64,000 bases of DNA, taken from positions 62,001-126,000 of the forward strand of contig CAZEQY010000004.1 in NCBI GenBank assembly GCA_964514655.1, given 5' to 3'. The notes below the pieces were generated by a model. That model searched no databases, was not told the origin of the DNA, and worked only from the letters and a program-made list of their open reading frames with translations. This document shows positions 32,702-40,778 of the stretch, piece by piece; the first letter of the stretch is position 1; every line of letters begins with the position of its first letter. The position numbers and the translations under genes are program-made. The stretch comes from SZAS-7 sp964514655. GTDB taxonomy: Bacteria > Chlamydiota > Chlamydiia > Chlamydiales > FEN-1388.

Positions 32702-33896
32702 AGCTTACCGATACGAACTGAACCCTAATGTAGCAGAGCGCATTTTGCTTGCAAAGCACGCAGGATGCGCACGGTTTGCTTTTAACTGGGGGCTACAAAA
32801 AAGAATAGAGCTCTACGAAAAAGACAAAAAGTCTACGAATGCCATCGAACAACATCGCCTTCTCAATAGCCTAAAAGGCACGGACTATCCATGGATGTAC
32901 GAAGTTTCAAAATGTGCTCCACAAGAAGCTCTGCGCGACTTAGATCGTGCCTTTCAGAACTTCTTTAGAGGCATAAAAGTAGGACAGCAAATAGGCTTTC
33001 CCTCTTTCAAGCGCAAGGGAGACCGCGATAGTTTTAGACTTACTGGGACAATCAAGGTTCAGGGGAAAAAGTTGCAACTCCCAAGATTGGGAACGCTTAC
33101 TCTCAAAGAGGCCGCCAAGCCTATAGAAACTATCTTGTCCGCAACAGTTGCAAGAGAGGCAGATCGTTGGTATGTAAGTCTTACTGTAGAACATGAAATT
33201 CCCGATCCAGTACCTGTCCAGGGGGAAGTGGTGGGCATTGATATGGGAGTAACCTGCTTCGCGAGCTTATCAAATGGTGAAAAGGTATTTGCCCCAAAGC
33301 CCTTAGAAAACAGTCTAAAGCGGCTTCAGCGAGCCTCTCACAAACACAGCCGAAAAGTAAAAGGATCGAATAACAGAAAAAAATCAGCAACAAAACTATC
33401 TCGTTTGCACAGAAAAAATCGGAATATCCGCAAGGACTTCTTGCACAAGGAAACAACTAAGCTGGCGAAAACCAAGTCAGTTATTGTGTTGGAACACTTG
33501 AATGTTAAGAAGATGCTAACAAATCGTACATTAAGCCGAAGAATTTCTGACGCAGGTTGGAACGAGTATCGTAGAATGCTGGAATATAAGACGAAGTGGT
33601 ATGGATCAAAACTCATTGTAGCCCCGGAGTTTTATCCCTCTAGCAAAATATGCTCTACATGTGGAGAGCAAATGAGCAAGCTTCCATTGTCAATACGGCA
33701 GTGGCAGTGTAAGGGATGTGACTCAATACATGACAGAGATATAAATGCCGCGATGAATCTTTTAAAATTAGGTACCGGAAGTTCTCCGGGAATTGACGCT
33801 TGTGGAGACACCTCTAGCGGGACAAGCCAAAAGCTTGTTAGTCATGTGTCGTTGAAGCAAGAAGTAATGAATGGGATATTTGTCCATAAATTATAG
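32688..33896 (+). CDS. tnpB: TnpB RNA-guided endonuclease of the IS607 element
   Basis: 402 residues from the ATG at 32688 (KIHKAYRYELNPN, a typical TnpB start). The split RuvC site looks complete: Asp in VVGIDMGVTCF, Glu in VIVLEHLNVKKM, Asp in HDRDINAAMNLL. The zinc finger has CSTCG and CKGC pairs. TnpB proteins are guided nucleases, ancestors of Cas12, that favour retention of the element. The last ~40 residues overlap the region where the guide RNA is usually encoded. Confidence 0.95.
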   Translation: MKIHKAYRYELNPNVAERILLAKHAGCARFAFNWGLQKRIELYEKDKKSTNAIEQHRLLNSLKGTDYPWMYEVSKCAPQEALRDLDRAFQNFFRGIKVGQQIGFPSFKRKGDRDSFRLTGTIKVQGKKLQLPRLGTLTLKEAAKPIETILSATVAREADRWYVSLTVEHEIPDPVPVQGEVVGIDMGVTCFASLSNGEKVFAPKPLENSLKRLQRASHKHSRKVKGSNNRKKSATKLSRLHRKNRNIRKDFLHKETTKLAKTKSVIVLEHLNVKKMLTNRTLSRRISDAGWNEYRRMLEYKTKWYGSKLIVAPEFYPSSKICSTCGEQMSKLPLSIRQWQCKGCDSIHDRDINAAMNLLKLGTGSSPGIDACGDTSSGTSQKLVSHVSLKQEVMNGIFVHKL

Positions 33897-33930
33897 AACG
33901 GTATCCATAAGGGAAAACTTGTTTAGCCAT
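33770..33930 (+). ncRNA. Candidate omega-RNA (TnpB guide scaffold) at the tnpB 3' end
   Basis: Across the tnpB C-terminus there are stem-forming segments (ccggaagttctccgg; gcttgt...acaagc around a ggagacacctc core), as in reRNA/omega-RNAs that overlap tnpB 3' ends and take their guide from just past the right end. Boundaries and function are inferred from the family. Confidence 0.35.
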
Positions 33931-33943
33931 TGTATTGCGCTTG

Positions 33944-33964
33944 ATGCTTTGCTAGCATTTTTTT
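33944..33964 (+). terminator. Weak terminator-like hairpin after tnpB
   Basis: A 5-bp stem (atgct / agcat) with a 5-nt loop is followed by seven T's, immediately before the end of the convergent gene. The stem is short. Confidence 0.35.
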
Positions 33965-33966
33965 AG

Positions 33967-35307
33967 CTATTCGTGGCAGTAGCTCGCGTATTTATCGCCG
34001 TAGGAGTAGTGCCAGTATTCATAGGGGTAATTTGTAAGGTCAGCTTTTGCGGCGGCAAGGAGTAGGTAATAACGGTTTTTCTTTTGGGTGTCTGTAATGC
34101 CCGGAGAAAAGGTTGGGGCAAGTTCGTTTGGGCCCCAGATTGCGCCAAAAAGGCCCATGTCAAGACACTGCTTGCTATCTTCATCCCAAAGACGGATATC
34201 AACAGCAGCACCTGTAGAATGAACAGGGATGTTATCTTTATAAGGAGAGATCCATTTTGCGGTTTCTTTTTCAGCATCTTCTAGAGATAGCTCAGGATGC
34301 TCTTTACGAATCATCGCAAGCTTGTTGTTAAAGAGCGTTTCTTGAGTTTGGATATCGCGTAAGCCTTCATATACTCGAATGCTAACTTGCCCAGGCCTAT
34401 ATCCAAAGGAAGGCGCAAGTTCATCTAGATACCTTACCGTCTGTTCTAGCCGTTCATAGAGACTTTGTCTCATCTTAGAAGCATTTGGGGATCTTTCAGC
34501 TGCTTCAAGCATCTGAATGCGGGGGTTTTTTTCTGTAGCTACGTCGACAAAGGGCTCTTCAGCTAGAGTAAGCGGAATGGATTTGATTTCAACATCTGCA
34601 ATATGGGGTGGTTTTGGGTTTGCAAGTTGGCGGTCAATAAGTGGGTGTCTTCCGTAGCGTTCAACTATATCTTGCCAGGAAAGGTTTACTTTTTTGCGAT
34701 AGCCTACATAGCGATCGTCATAGCTATCCCCATATATGCTAGGATCGATCGTTGTATCCTTTGTAAATCCAGCCCGTTCATAAAGCCTCGCAGCGTACTC
34801 ATTGATTTTGCGGGTAATTAACTTAATTTCTTTTACCCCAGGCAGTATTTTCTCTAGAGATTCTGTTTCAAGAGCGCAAGATATGGCTGAAGTTGCCACT
34901 TGTTGATGGCGAGAGCTAGCTTCTAACGAACACTGGCTAAGATAGACTTCGCCGGTATCTGAGATATTACTATGCGAAAGCCAGCCAACAAGAGTTGAAT
35001 CTTCATCATAGAGGTGTACAAAATGTCTTTCGCCCTGTTCATATTGCGCATACTCATCATCAAACGTATTCTGTAGCCATGATTCTATCGTAAAGCCCTC
35101 TTTGAGCCTAAGCCACGTTTCAATAGACTCTTTTGCTTGGCTTTTTGCATGGTATTCTTTGTACGTTGTTGTGAAGGCTTCAACAAATATCGCCTTTGCA
35201 ACCTCTTTAGTCTTTGTTACGGTCTCTTTATCAGGTCTTACGACAGAAAGTTGTTTTCCTGCTTTAGTCTTTATGGAAATAAGTGGTTTTGTGCATGAAG
35301 TAATCAT
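33967..35307 (-). CDS. GNAT acetyltransferase fused to a VanX-type D-Ala-D-Ala dipeptidase
   Basis: 446 residues with two domains. Residues ~25-210 look like a GNAT acetyltransferase (strand HFVHLYDEDSTLVGWLS, and RLYERAGFTKD near its end, a common GNAT C-terminal motif). Residues ~265-446 are an M15D dipeptidase: Arg in VYEGLRDIQTQ, zinc ligands His and Asp in VHSTGAAVDIRL (about 363 and 370), Glu and His in YEYWHYSYGD (about 429 and 432). VanX enzymes cut D-Ala-D-Ala. No signal peptide, so it would act in the cytosol, perhaps on recycled peptidoglycan parts. The start overlaps the next gene's stop by one base, so it is probably translated with the lipoprotein and aroG genes. Confidence 0.8.
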   Translation of the reverse strand: MITSCTKPLISIKTKAGKQLSVVRPDKETVTKTKEVAKAIFVEAFTTTYKEYHAKSQAKESIETWLRLKEGFTIESWLQNTFDDEYAQYEQGERHFVHLYDEDSTLVGWLSHSNISDTGEVYLSQCSLEASSRHQQVATSAISCALETESLEKILPGVKEIKLITRKINEYAARLYERAGFTKDTTIDPSIYGDSYDDRYVGYRKKVNLSWQDIVERYGRHPLIDRQLANPKPPHIADVEIKSIPLTLAEEPFVDVATEKNPRIQMLEAAERSPNASKMRQSLYERLEQTVRYLDELAPSFGYRPGQVSIRVYEGLRDIQTQETLFNNKLAMIRKEHPELSLEDAEKETAKWISPYKDNIPVHSTGAAVDIRLWDEDSKQCLDMGLFGAIWGPNELAPTFSPGITDTQKKNRYYLLLAAAKADLTNYPYEYWHYSYGDKYASYCHE

Positions 35308-35735
35308 TATTCGTCTCTGATGTTGATTTGGTCGACCCAGAATTTGTGGCGGCTAACAGATAGTTGGGTGTCATTTGCAAGAAGGGCTATCTCATAGCTG
35401 AGAAGGCCGCCTTCTTCGGTGTAGTTTGTGCCTGTGATTGGGAAGATATAGGTGCCAGCGGCTGTATGTAGAGGCACCTTTTCATCGAGCATCTTGCCCT
35501 TTTTAAGTAACACCTTTATGTGTAGCTGTAGGGGCCCTAGAGCCATCTGTTCTTTTGTGGCATTCCAGGAGATATAGAGGCGCTGACCAAAGATTGGTTC
35601 TTGCTTATGTGGGTCTGGCGTGCCTATCTTGACACTTGCAAGGTCGCTTCTTGTAAAGTAGCCGGTATCTACAGAAAGTGTTGGGCTTTTGCATGAGCTT
35701 ACAGATAAAGCAAGTAGTAAAAGTATTACGCGCAT
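35307..35735 (-). CDS. Small lipoprotein, family unknown
   Basis: 142 residues. The N-terminus MRVILLLLALSVSSCKS has a hydrophobic stretch and a lipobox (SVSSC), so the mature protein would begin at Cys15 with a lipid anchor. The remainder is beta-rich (immunoglobulin-like alternation: LYISWNATKEQM, LQLHIKVLLKKG). It overlaps aroG by 10 bp and the GNAT-VanX gene by one, so all three form one unit on the minus strand. Genes following aroG in Chlamydia are also short hypothetical ones. Confidence 0.7.
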   Translation of the reverse strand: MRVILLLLALSVSSCKSPTLSVDTGYFTRSDLASVKIGTPDPHKQEPIFGQRLYISWNATKEQMALGPLQLHIKVLLKKGKMLDEKVPLHTAAGTYIFPITGTNYTEEGGLLSYEIALLANDTQLSVSRHKFWVDQINIRDE

Positions 35736-36733
35736 ATAACGGCCTTGTTTCGTAACATAGTTGCCCCTTGACGAATCATCGTCAGGGTTGTTTCCCAGTC
35801 AAGACAGGGGTCGGTGATTGATATGCCGCCATCTTTTGATAAAGATGAGCCTGCCATGAGGTTGCTTTCTAGCATGATGCCTCGAATGCTACAAGGTTTG
35901 CAAGCAATCTGTTCGATAACATCAAAGAATACAGGTTCCTGCTTGCGGTAGTCTCCTTGGCAGTTATCGTGGGAGCAGTCTACAATAATGCTACTTAAAA
36001 GCCCTGCACGGCTTGCCTGGAGGCTTGCCTGTTCAACAGTCTTTTTATCATAGTTTGTATCTGTCTTTGACCCGCGAAGCACTAGGTGCACCATGTTGTT
36101 GCCGGCACTTGTAATCTGGCACACAGTTCCATCTTGATCGATGCCAATAAAGCTGTGGGGTATTTTTGCTGTGCAGCAAGCTTGTATCGCGATATCTATA
36201 TTGCCGTCGCAGCGGTTTTTTATTCCTACAGGCATGTTTAGCAACGACGCAAGCTGGCGATGAGCGGGAGACTGACACGTCCTTGCTCCTATAGATCCCC
36301 AGCTAATGCCATCTCCAAGATAGGCAAAGGAAAGGGGTTCCAAAAATTCAGTAGCTGCTGCAAGGCCTATTTGGTTGAGGTATACTAATACTTCTCGAGA
36401 TGCCCGTAGGCCTTGTTCCAGGTTATTAGAACCGTCAATTGAGGGGTCATATAAAAGGCCTTTCCACCCAAGGGTCGTGCGCGATTTTTCAAAATAGGTG
36501 CGCATAACGACTAAAAAGACATCGTCAACTTCTGCTGATAGTGCTTTAAGGCGTCTTGCATATTCTTTAGCACTTTCTACATCATGTATTGAGCATGGTC
36601 CGACGATGAGCAATGTCCGATCGCTTGCTCCCTTAAGGATCTTAGCGATCTCTTTTCTTGCGCTTAAGATGCCCTCTTGATTTGCAAGAGGTAAAGCAGT
36701 TTTTAGTTCTGTTGGCGTAAATAACTTCAGCAT
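35726..36733 (-). CDS. aroG: 3-deoxy-D-arabino-heptulosonate-7-phosphate synthase (class I)
   Basis: 335 residues, the size of AroG/AroF. It condenses phosphoenolpyruvate and erythrose-4-phosphate, opening the shikimate pathway. Signature LLIVGPCSIHDVESAKEYARRL in outline, RTYFEKSRTTLGWKGLLYDP, GARTCQSPAHRQLAS (more often GARTTESQ), and DCSHDNC at the metal site. It is divergent from the next gene across 44 bp. Confidence 0.93.
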   Translation of the reverse strand: MLKLFTPTELKTALPLANQEGILSARKEIAKILKGASDRTLLIVGPCSIHDVESAKEYARRLKALSAEVDDVFLVVMRTYFEKSRTTLGWKGLLYDPSIDGSNNLEQGLRASREVLVYLNQIGLAAATEFLEPLSFAYLGDGISWGSIGARTCQSPAHRQLASLLNMPVGIKNRCDGNIDIAIQACCTAKIPHSFIGIDQDGTVCQITSAGNNMVHLVLRGSKTDTNYDKKTVEQASLQASRAGLLSSIIVDCSHDNCQGDYRKQEPVFFDVIEQIACKPCSIRGIMLESNLMAGSSLSKDGGISITDPCLDWETTLTMIRQGATMLRNKAVICA

Positions 36734-36777
36734 TCTATTGCAAGATATACCCTATTCGGAGATAACATTCCAGCATT

Positions 36778-37902
36778 ATGAACATCCGTATCACAACTTG
36801 CAACACAGAACAAGAGCGATTTTGTCTTACATGCCATGGCGACTTGGCAGAACTTGAAGTCTCTTCGCCCCTTGTCGGGCAGTTTGCTAAAAGCCAGCTT
36901 ATACACGGCCTTAAAAGCGATTGTTTAGGTGAGTTTGTAGGGGAGTGTACTTCACAATTTGCTATACGCGCCCTTTGGCTTGAGCATGTTCCTGATACTG
37001 TCGATGAGATTATTGAACTTGGGTATAATACGGTTATTATAAAAGAGGGTGCAAGTTCCCTTCGTCATAAAGGCTTAAAGGTTGTTTCAAAAGAGCCGGA
37101 ATTTGCAGACTATCTTTTTTGTGAACAAGATGAACATGGCTGCCCAAAAGACCTAACGCCCTTTGAACGAGCCTGTGTCCAGATTCAAGAGCTCGAGAAG
37201 CGCTTTAATATGCCAATTTTTTATCATACAAAACCAAATTGTCCCTTCTTGCTGCAACTTTGTAGGCATATTTCAAAAAAGTCTATAATAGCGTTCAATG
37301 GCTTTTGTCATCCTGTTTTGCGGGATATTGCAAGGTTGCCTATCATTGATAGGACGCCTCTTATGCCTATTATTACAATTGACGGGGCCGGAGGCCTTTC
37401 TGATATTCCACTTTTAGAAATAGAAGATGTCCTTGGCAGGCAACGTCAAAATCGCTTTTTAGGCGCCGGATGCCGGGTTAGTCATGGAGATCCTTCTAAT
37501 CTTGCTTCGTGGCTTATAGGACAAAGGCTTTGGCGCTCAAGCAGCCTCATAGGCTTATTTGATGTATGGCTCAAGCGCTACCATCCTGATTGGCAAGGGT
37601 GGCTTACCGTTGATCTTATCAATAAAATACATGCTATTTTTGACGCAATTGATGACAATGAGCGGGCAATACCTGCCCTGATACAGCTTGCCGAGGAGCT
37701 TTCTTCCTATAAAACGGCCCTTCGCTTTAAAAAAGTCCCCCAGGACTTATCTCATCTATCAACCCTTTTATATGAATTTCAAGTGGCCCTAAAAGCCCGT
37801 TTTGAGGCCTCTCTTACCGGGTCCATGCGCAAAATTCCCCTAGCGCTCCAAAACTTCGTACCAACCAATTTCGTTTGCAAGAAATTAGTATATAGTATAT
37901 AA
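36778..37902 (+). CDS. Unrecognised 374-aa protein beside aroG
   Basis: 374 residues. I do not recognise a family. It is soluble by appearance, with mixed alpha/beta segments, several Cys residues, a Gly-rich GAGGLSDIP and GAGCRVSHGDPSNLASW. The last part is helical. It is divergent from aroG and ends within the promoter of the symporter pair: its stop codon overlaps the -10 box there. In C. trachomatis aroG also lies beside an uncharacterised gene (CT383 by memory), which may be the same. Confidence 0.65.
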   Translation: MNIRITTCNTEQERFCLTCHGDLAELEVSSPLVGQFAKSQLIHGLKSDCLGEFVGECTSQFAIRALWLEHVPDTVDEIIELGYNTVIIKEGASSLRHKGLKVVSKEPEFADYLFCEQDEHGCPKDLTPFERACVQIQELEKRFNMPIFYHTKPNCPFLLQLCRHISKKSIIAFNGFCHPVLRDIARLPIIDRTPLMPIITIDGAGGLSDIPLLEIEDVLGRQRQNRFLGAGCRVSHGDPSNLASWLIGQRLWRSSSLIGLFDVWLKRYHPDWQGWLTVDLINKIHAIFDAIDDNERAIPALIQLAEELSSYKTALRFKKVPQDLSHLSTLLYEFQVALKARFEASLTGSMRKIPLALQNFVPTNFVCKKLVYSI

Positions 37903-37903
37903 T
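37875..37903 (+). promoter_or_regulatory. Near-consensus promoter for the alanine/sodium symporter pair
   Basis: TTGCAA (37875-37880) and a perfect TATAAT (37898-37903) with a 17-nt spacer, 88 bp before the first symporter ATG. The -35 lies in the last codons of the upstream gene. Confidence 0.75.
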
Positions 37904-37990
37904 AGATTTTTAAATTAAATAACTGTTCAACAAATCGAGTTGGCTGTATCCTATTCGGCTTTGTTGAATGCATCAAATGTGAGGCAAAAC

Positions 37991-39361
37991 ATGGGTGAAT
38001 TGTTACCAGTTCTCGAACAAATTAAAGGAGCTATTTGGGGTCCTCCTCTACTTGCTCTTCTGATTGGCGTCGGTATTTACCTGACTTTTGCTTTAAAAGG
38101 GGTGCAGTTTCGCTACCTTTTTAAAGCTTTTTATCTAATTGGGGCAAAAGATAAGGCGGCAAGCGTTGGCGATATCAGCCCGTTTCAATCCCTTATGACC
38201 TCTATGGCATCTGCCGTAGGTACCGGTAGCATCGTCGGCGTGGCAACGGCTCTTACAGCCGGCGGCCTTGGCGCTGTATTCTGGATGTGGGTAACAGCCT
38301 TTGTCTCTATGGCAATTAAATACTCTGAAAGTTTACTTGCTGTTAAGTACCGCGTTACTGATGAGCGTGGAGAAATGTCTGGTGGCCCAATGTACTATAT
38401 TGAAAAAGGCCTTGGCTGGAAGTGGATGGCTGTTTCGTTTGCTATATTTGCTTCTATTGCCGCTATTGGTACAGGTAACCTTGTTCAGGTAAACTCTATT
38501 GCCGATGCTGTAAGTAATATCTACGAAGTAAGCCCCTGGATCACAGGTTCTGTTATCACAGTAATTACTGCTATGGTGCTATTTGGTGGCATCAAGAGTA
38601 TTGGACGTCTTTCAAGCTGGATTGTACCTTTTAAAGCTATAGCCTATGCAGGTATCGGCCTTGTTGTGCTGGCTATGTATGCCAATGAACTTCCTAATGC
38701 CTTTTCTATGATCTTTCACGCTGCTTTTAATGGCCAAGCTGCCTTTGGTGGTTTTTTGGGAGCTTCTACCGTAATGGCTTTGCAGATGGGCGTATCTCGC
38801 TGCGTGTTCTGTAGTGAAGCGGGTCTAGGTATTGCTTCTATTGCTTCTGCTGCTGCTAAGACAAGCTCATCAGGAAGACAGGCTCTTATGTCGATGACAG
38901 GAACACTTGTTTCAACTGCTATTATCTGTACAATTACGGCTTTAGTGATCGCAGTAACGGGCGTTCTTGGTACGCAAGACGAATCAGGCGCTGTTCTTAA
39001 CGGTGCTTCACTTGTTATCGCTGCCTTTTCACATGCTGTAAGTGGCGGAAAATACATTGTTATCGTAGGCCTTATACTCTTTGCATACACTACAGTTATT
39101 TCGTGGGCCTATTATGGCGAAAAATGTTTTGAATACATCTTTGGAGCTAAGTCGGTAACGTTTTACCGAGTTATGTACGTAGGACTTATCGTTCCTGGAT
39201 CACTCTTTGCTCTTGAAGCTGTATGGTGCTTCGCAGACATCATGAATGCCCTTATGGTAATACCCAACATGCTTGCTCTTGCAGCGCTAGCCGGGGTATT
39301 GCGTAAAGAAACAAAGATGTTCTTAGAATCAGAGAAAAATGAACAGTTAGCAGTTGCATAA
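37991..39361 (+). CDS. Alanine/glycine:cation symporter (AGCS family), copy 1
   Basis: 456 residues from the ATG at 37991 (a TTG at 37940 is possible but unlikely). About eleven membrane segments. AGCS proteins import alanine or glycine with sodium. Seen: GGLGAVFWMWVTAFVSM and KYSESLLAVKYR, the family signature (consensus P-G-P-x-FWMW...), and ALQMGVSRCVFCSEAGLGIASIA. Unusual: the motif usually written G-x-G-N-I-A-G-V-A is GTGSIVGVA here, with Ser in place of Asn. The second copy follows after 12 bp. Confidence 0.9.
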   Translation: MGELLPVLEQIKGAIWGPPLLALLIGVGIYLTFALKGVQFRYLFKAFYLIGAKDKAASVGDISPFQSLMTSMASAVGTGSIVGVATALTAGGLGAVFWMWVTAFVSMAIKYSESLLAVKYRVTDERGEMSGGPMYYIEKGLGWKWMAVSFAIFASIAAIGTGNLVQVNSIADAVSNIYEVSPWITGSVITVITAMVLFGGIKSIGRLSSWIVPFKAIAYAGIGLVVLAMYANELPNAFSMIFHAAFNGQAAFGGFLGASTVMALQMGVSRCVFCSEAGLGIASIASAAAKTSSSGRQALMSMTGTLVSTAIICTITALVIAVTGVLGTQDESGAVLNGASLVIAAFSHAVSGGKYIVIVGLILFAYTTVISWAYYGEKCFEYIFGAKSVTFYRVMYVGLIVPGSLFALEAVWCFADIMNALMVIPNMLALAALAGVLRKETKMFLESEKNEQLAVA

Positions 39362-39373
39362 AGGAATTATATA

Positions 39374-40744
39374 ATGATGGAAGTACTAGACCGAGTGTGG
39401 GGTATGGTGTGGGGGATTCCCTTGCTGGCCCTTATTTGTGGAATTGGATTTTACTTAACGTTTGCCCTTCGTGGGCTCCAGTTTCGCTACCTAGGCTATG
39501 CCCTTAAGCTTGCCTTTGGTAGAAATAGGGATAAAGAAAGCCAGGGAGACATCAGCCACTTTCAATCACTCATGACGGCTCTAGCTGCTACTATCGGCAT
39601 CGGCAACATCGCAGGGGTAGCGACAGGTATTGCTATAGGCGGACTTGGCGCGCTCTTCTGGATGTGGATGACAGCGCTTATCGGTATGGCAACAAAGTAT
39701 GCAGAGGCTATATTAGCTGTAAAATATCGCGTACAAGATTCCCGCTCAGAAATGGCCGGTGGTCCTATGTACTTTATCGAAAGGGGTCTTGGCTGGAAGT
39801 GGCTTGCAGGCTCCTTTGCCTTCTTTGGTATCTTTGCGGCCTTTGGTGGTGGCAATATGATCCAGGCACACTCTGTAGCTGATGTTCTTCATAGTGTCTT
39901 TGAGGTAGATCCTCTTTATAGCGCTTTTGGTATGGCTATCTTAGCAGCCCTTACAATCTTGGGCGGCATAAAGAGCATTGGTAGAGTGGCTGCTTTCTTA
40001 GTTCCGTTTATGGCGGTTCTCTATATTGGTGGGGCATGTTATGTGCTTGTACACTGTTTTGACAGGATCCCGCATGCATTATCTTCTATCTTTGCAAGTG
40101 CCTTTTCAGGTCAGGCTGCTTTTGGTGGCTTTGCCGGCTCTAGCCTTGCTATGGCTATTCAGGTGGGGGTGAGCCGCGGCCTTATGACTAGTGAAGCAGG
40201 CCTTGGTACTGCATCGATAGCAGCAGCTGCAGCAAAAACAGACACTCCGGGGCGTCAAGCGCTTGTATCGATGACGGGCTGCTTTTTAGCAACAATCATC
40301 ATGTGTACTGTAACAGGTCTTGTCCTTGGTGTTACTGATGCCTTTGGCAGCGTAGGAGCAGATGGCAAGCTTCTTAACGGCGCAAGTATGACGGTAGCTG
40401 CCTTTACATCGGTTGTCTCTTGGGGCGGCTATATCGTGAGTATCGGCCTTGTACTTTTTGCCTTTACCACCTTGATTGGCTGGGCCTATTATGGTGAAAA
40501 GTGCGCTGAATATCTTTTTGGCGAAAAGAGTGTACCGCTCTTTCGCATTTTCTTTACGATCATATGCTTTTGTGGCGCTCTCATGGAACTTGAAGTTGTA
40601 TGGAAGATATCAGACATCTTCAACGGCCTTATGGCCTTTCCAAACCTGATTGGCTTAGCAGCTCTATCAGGAGTCGTCGTCAAAGAAACAAACAGCTTTT
40701 TAGCACAGCTCAAACAAGAAAGACTTGAGAGCGTGCCCGCTTAA
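39374..40744 (+). CDS. Alanine/glycine:cation symporter (AGCS family), copy 2
   Basis: 456 residues, the same length as copy 1 and clearly a tandem duplicate (GGLGALFWMWMTALIGMATKY, KSIGRVAAFLVP, GRQALVSMTG). It keeps the family motif GIGNIAGVA. The region before the conserved VAD differs between copies (GGGNMIQAHS here, GTGNLVQVNS in copy 1), which suggests different substrates or cations. AAGGAATTAT stands before the ATG and a terminator follows. Confidence 0.9.
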   Translation: MMEVLDRVWGMVWGIPLLALICGIGFYLTFALRGLQFRYLGYALKLAFGRNRDKESQGDISHFQSLMTALAATIGIGNIAGVATGIAIGGLGALFWMWMTALIGMATKYAEAILAVKYRVQDSRSEMAGGPMYFIERGLGWKWLAGSFAFFGIFAAFGGGNMIQAHSVADVLHSVFEVDPLYSAFGMAILAALTILGGIKSIGRVAAFLVPFMAVLYIGGACYVLVHCFDRIPHALSSIFASAFSGQAAFGGFAGSSLAMAIQVGVSRGLMTSEAGLGTASIAAAAAKTDTPGRQALVSMTGCFLATIIMCTVTGLVLGVTDAFGSVGADGKLLNGASMTVAAFTSVVSWGGYIVSIGLVLFAFTTLIGWAYYGEKCAEYLFGEKSVPLFRIFFTIICFCGALMELEVVWKISDIFNGLMAFPNLIGLAALSGVVVKETNSFLAQLKQERLESVPA

Positions 40745-40750
40745 CTATCA

Positions 40751-40778
40751 AAAACGGGGTGCGAACCCCGTTTTCTTA
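40751..40778 (+). terminator. Bidirectional terminator between symporter and kinase-like gene
   Basis: A 10-bp stem (aaaacggggt / accccgtttt, 40751-40760 and 40765-40774) with loop gcga has A's before and T's after, so it can work on both strands; the convergent gene ends at 40776. Confidence 0.9.

Larger units (their letters stand above)
32060..33965 (+). mobile_element. IS607-type insertion sequence carrying tnpA and tnpB
   Basis: The pair tnpA (serine recombinase) and tnpB in an overlapping arrangement defines an IS607 element. These elements have no terminal inverted repeats, so the ends given are approximate: the left end lies between the G-run at 32068 and tnpA, the right end after the tnpB stop. 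It is flanked by accessory genes (NleD-like protease, GNAT-VanX fusion). IS605/607-type elements with tnpB are known in Chlamydia suis. Confidence 0.7.

Noticed and set aside
34084..34284. Short plus-strand frame inside the GNAT-VanX gene
   Set aside because: Inside the VanX coding sequence; no ribosome site.
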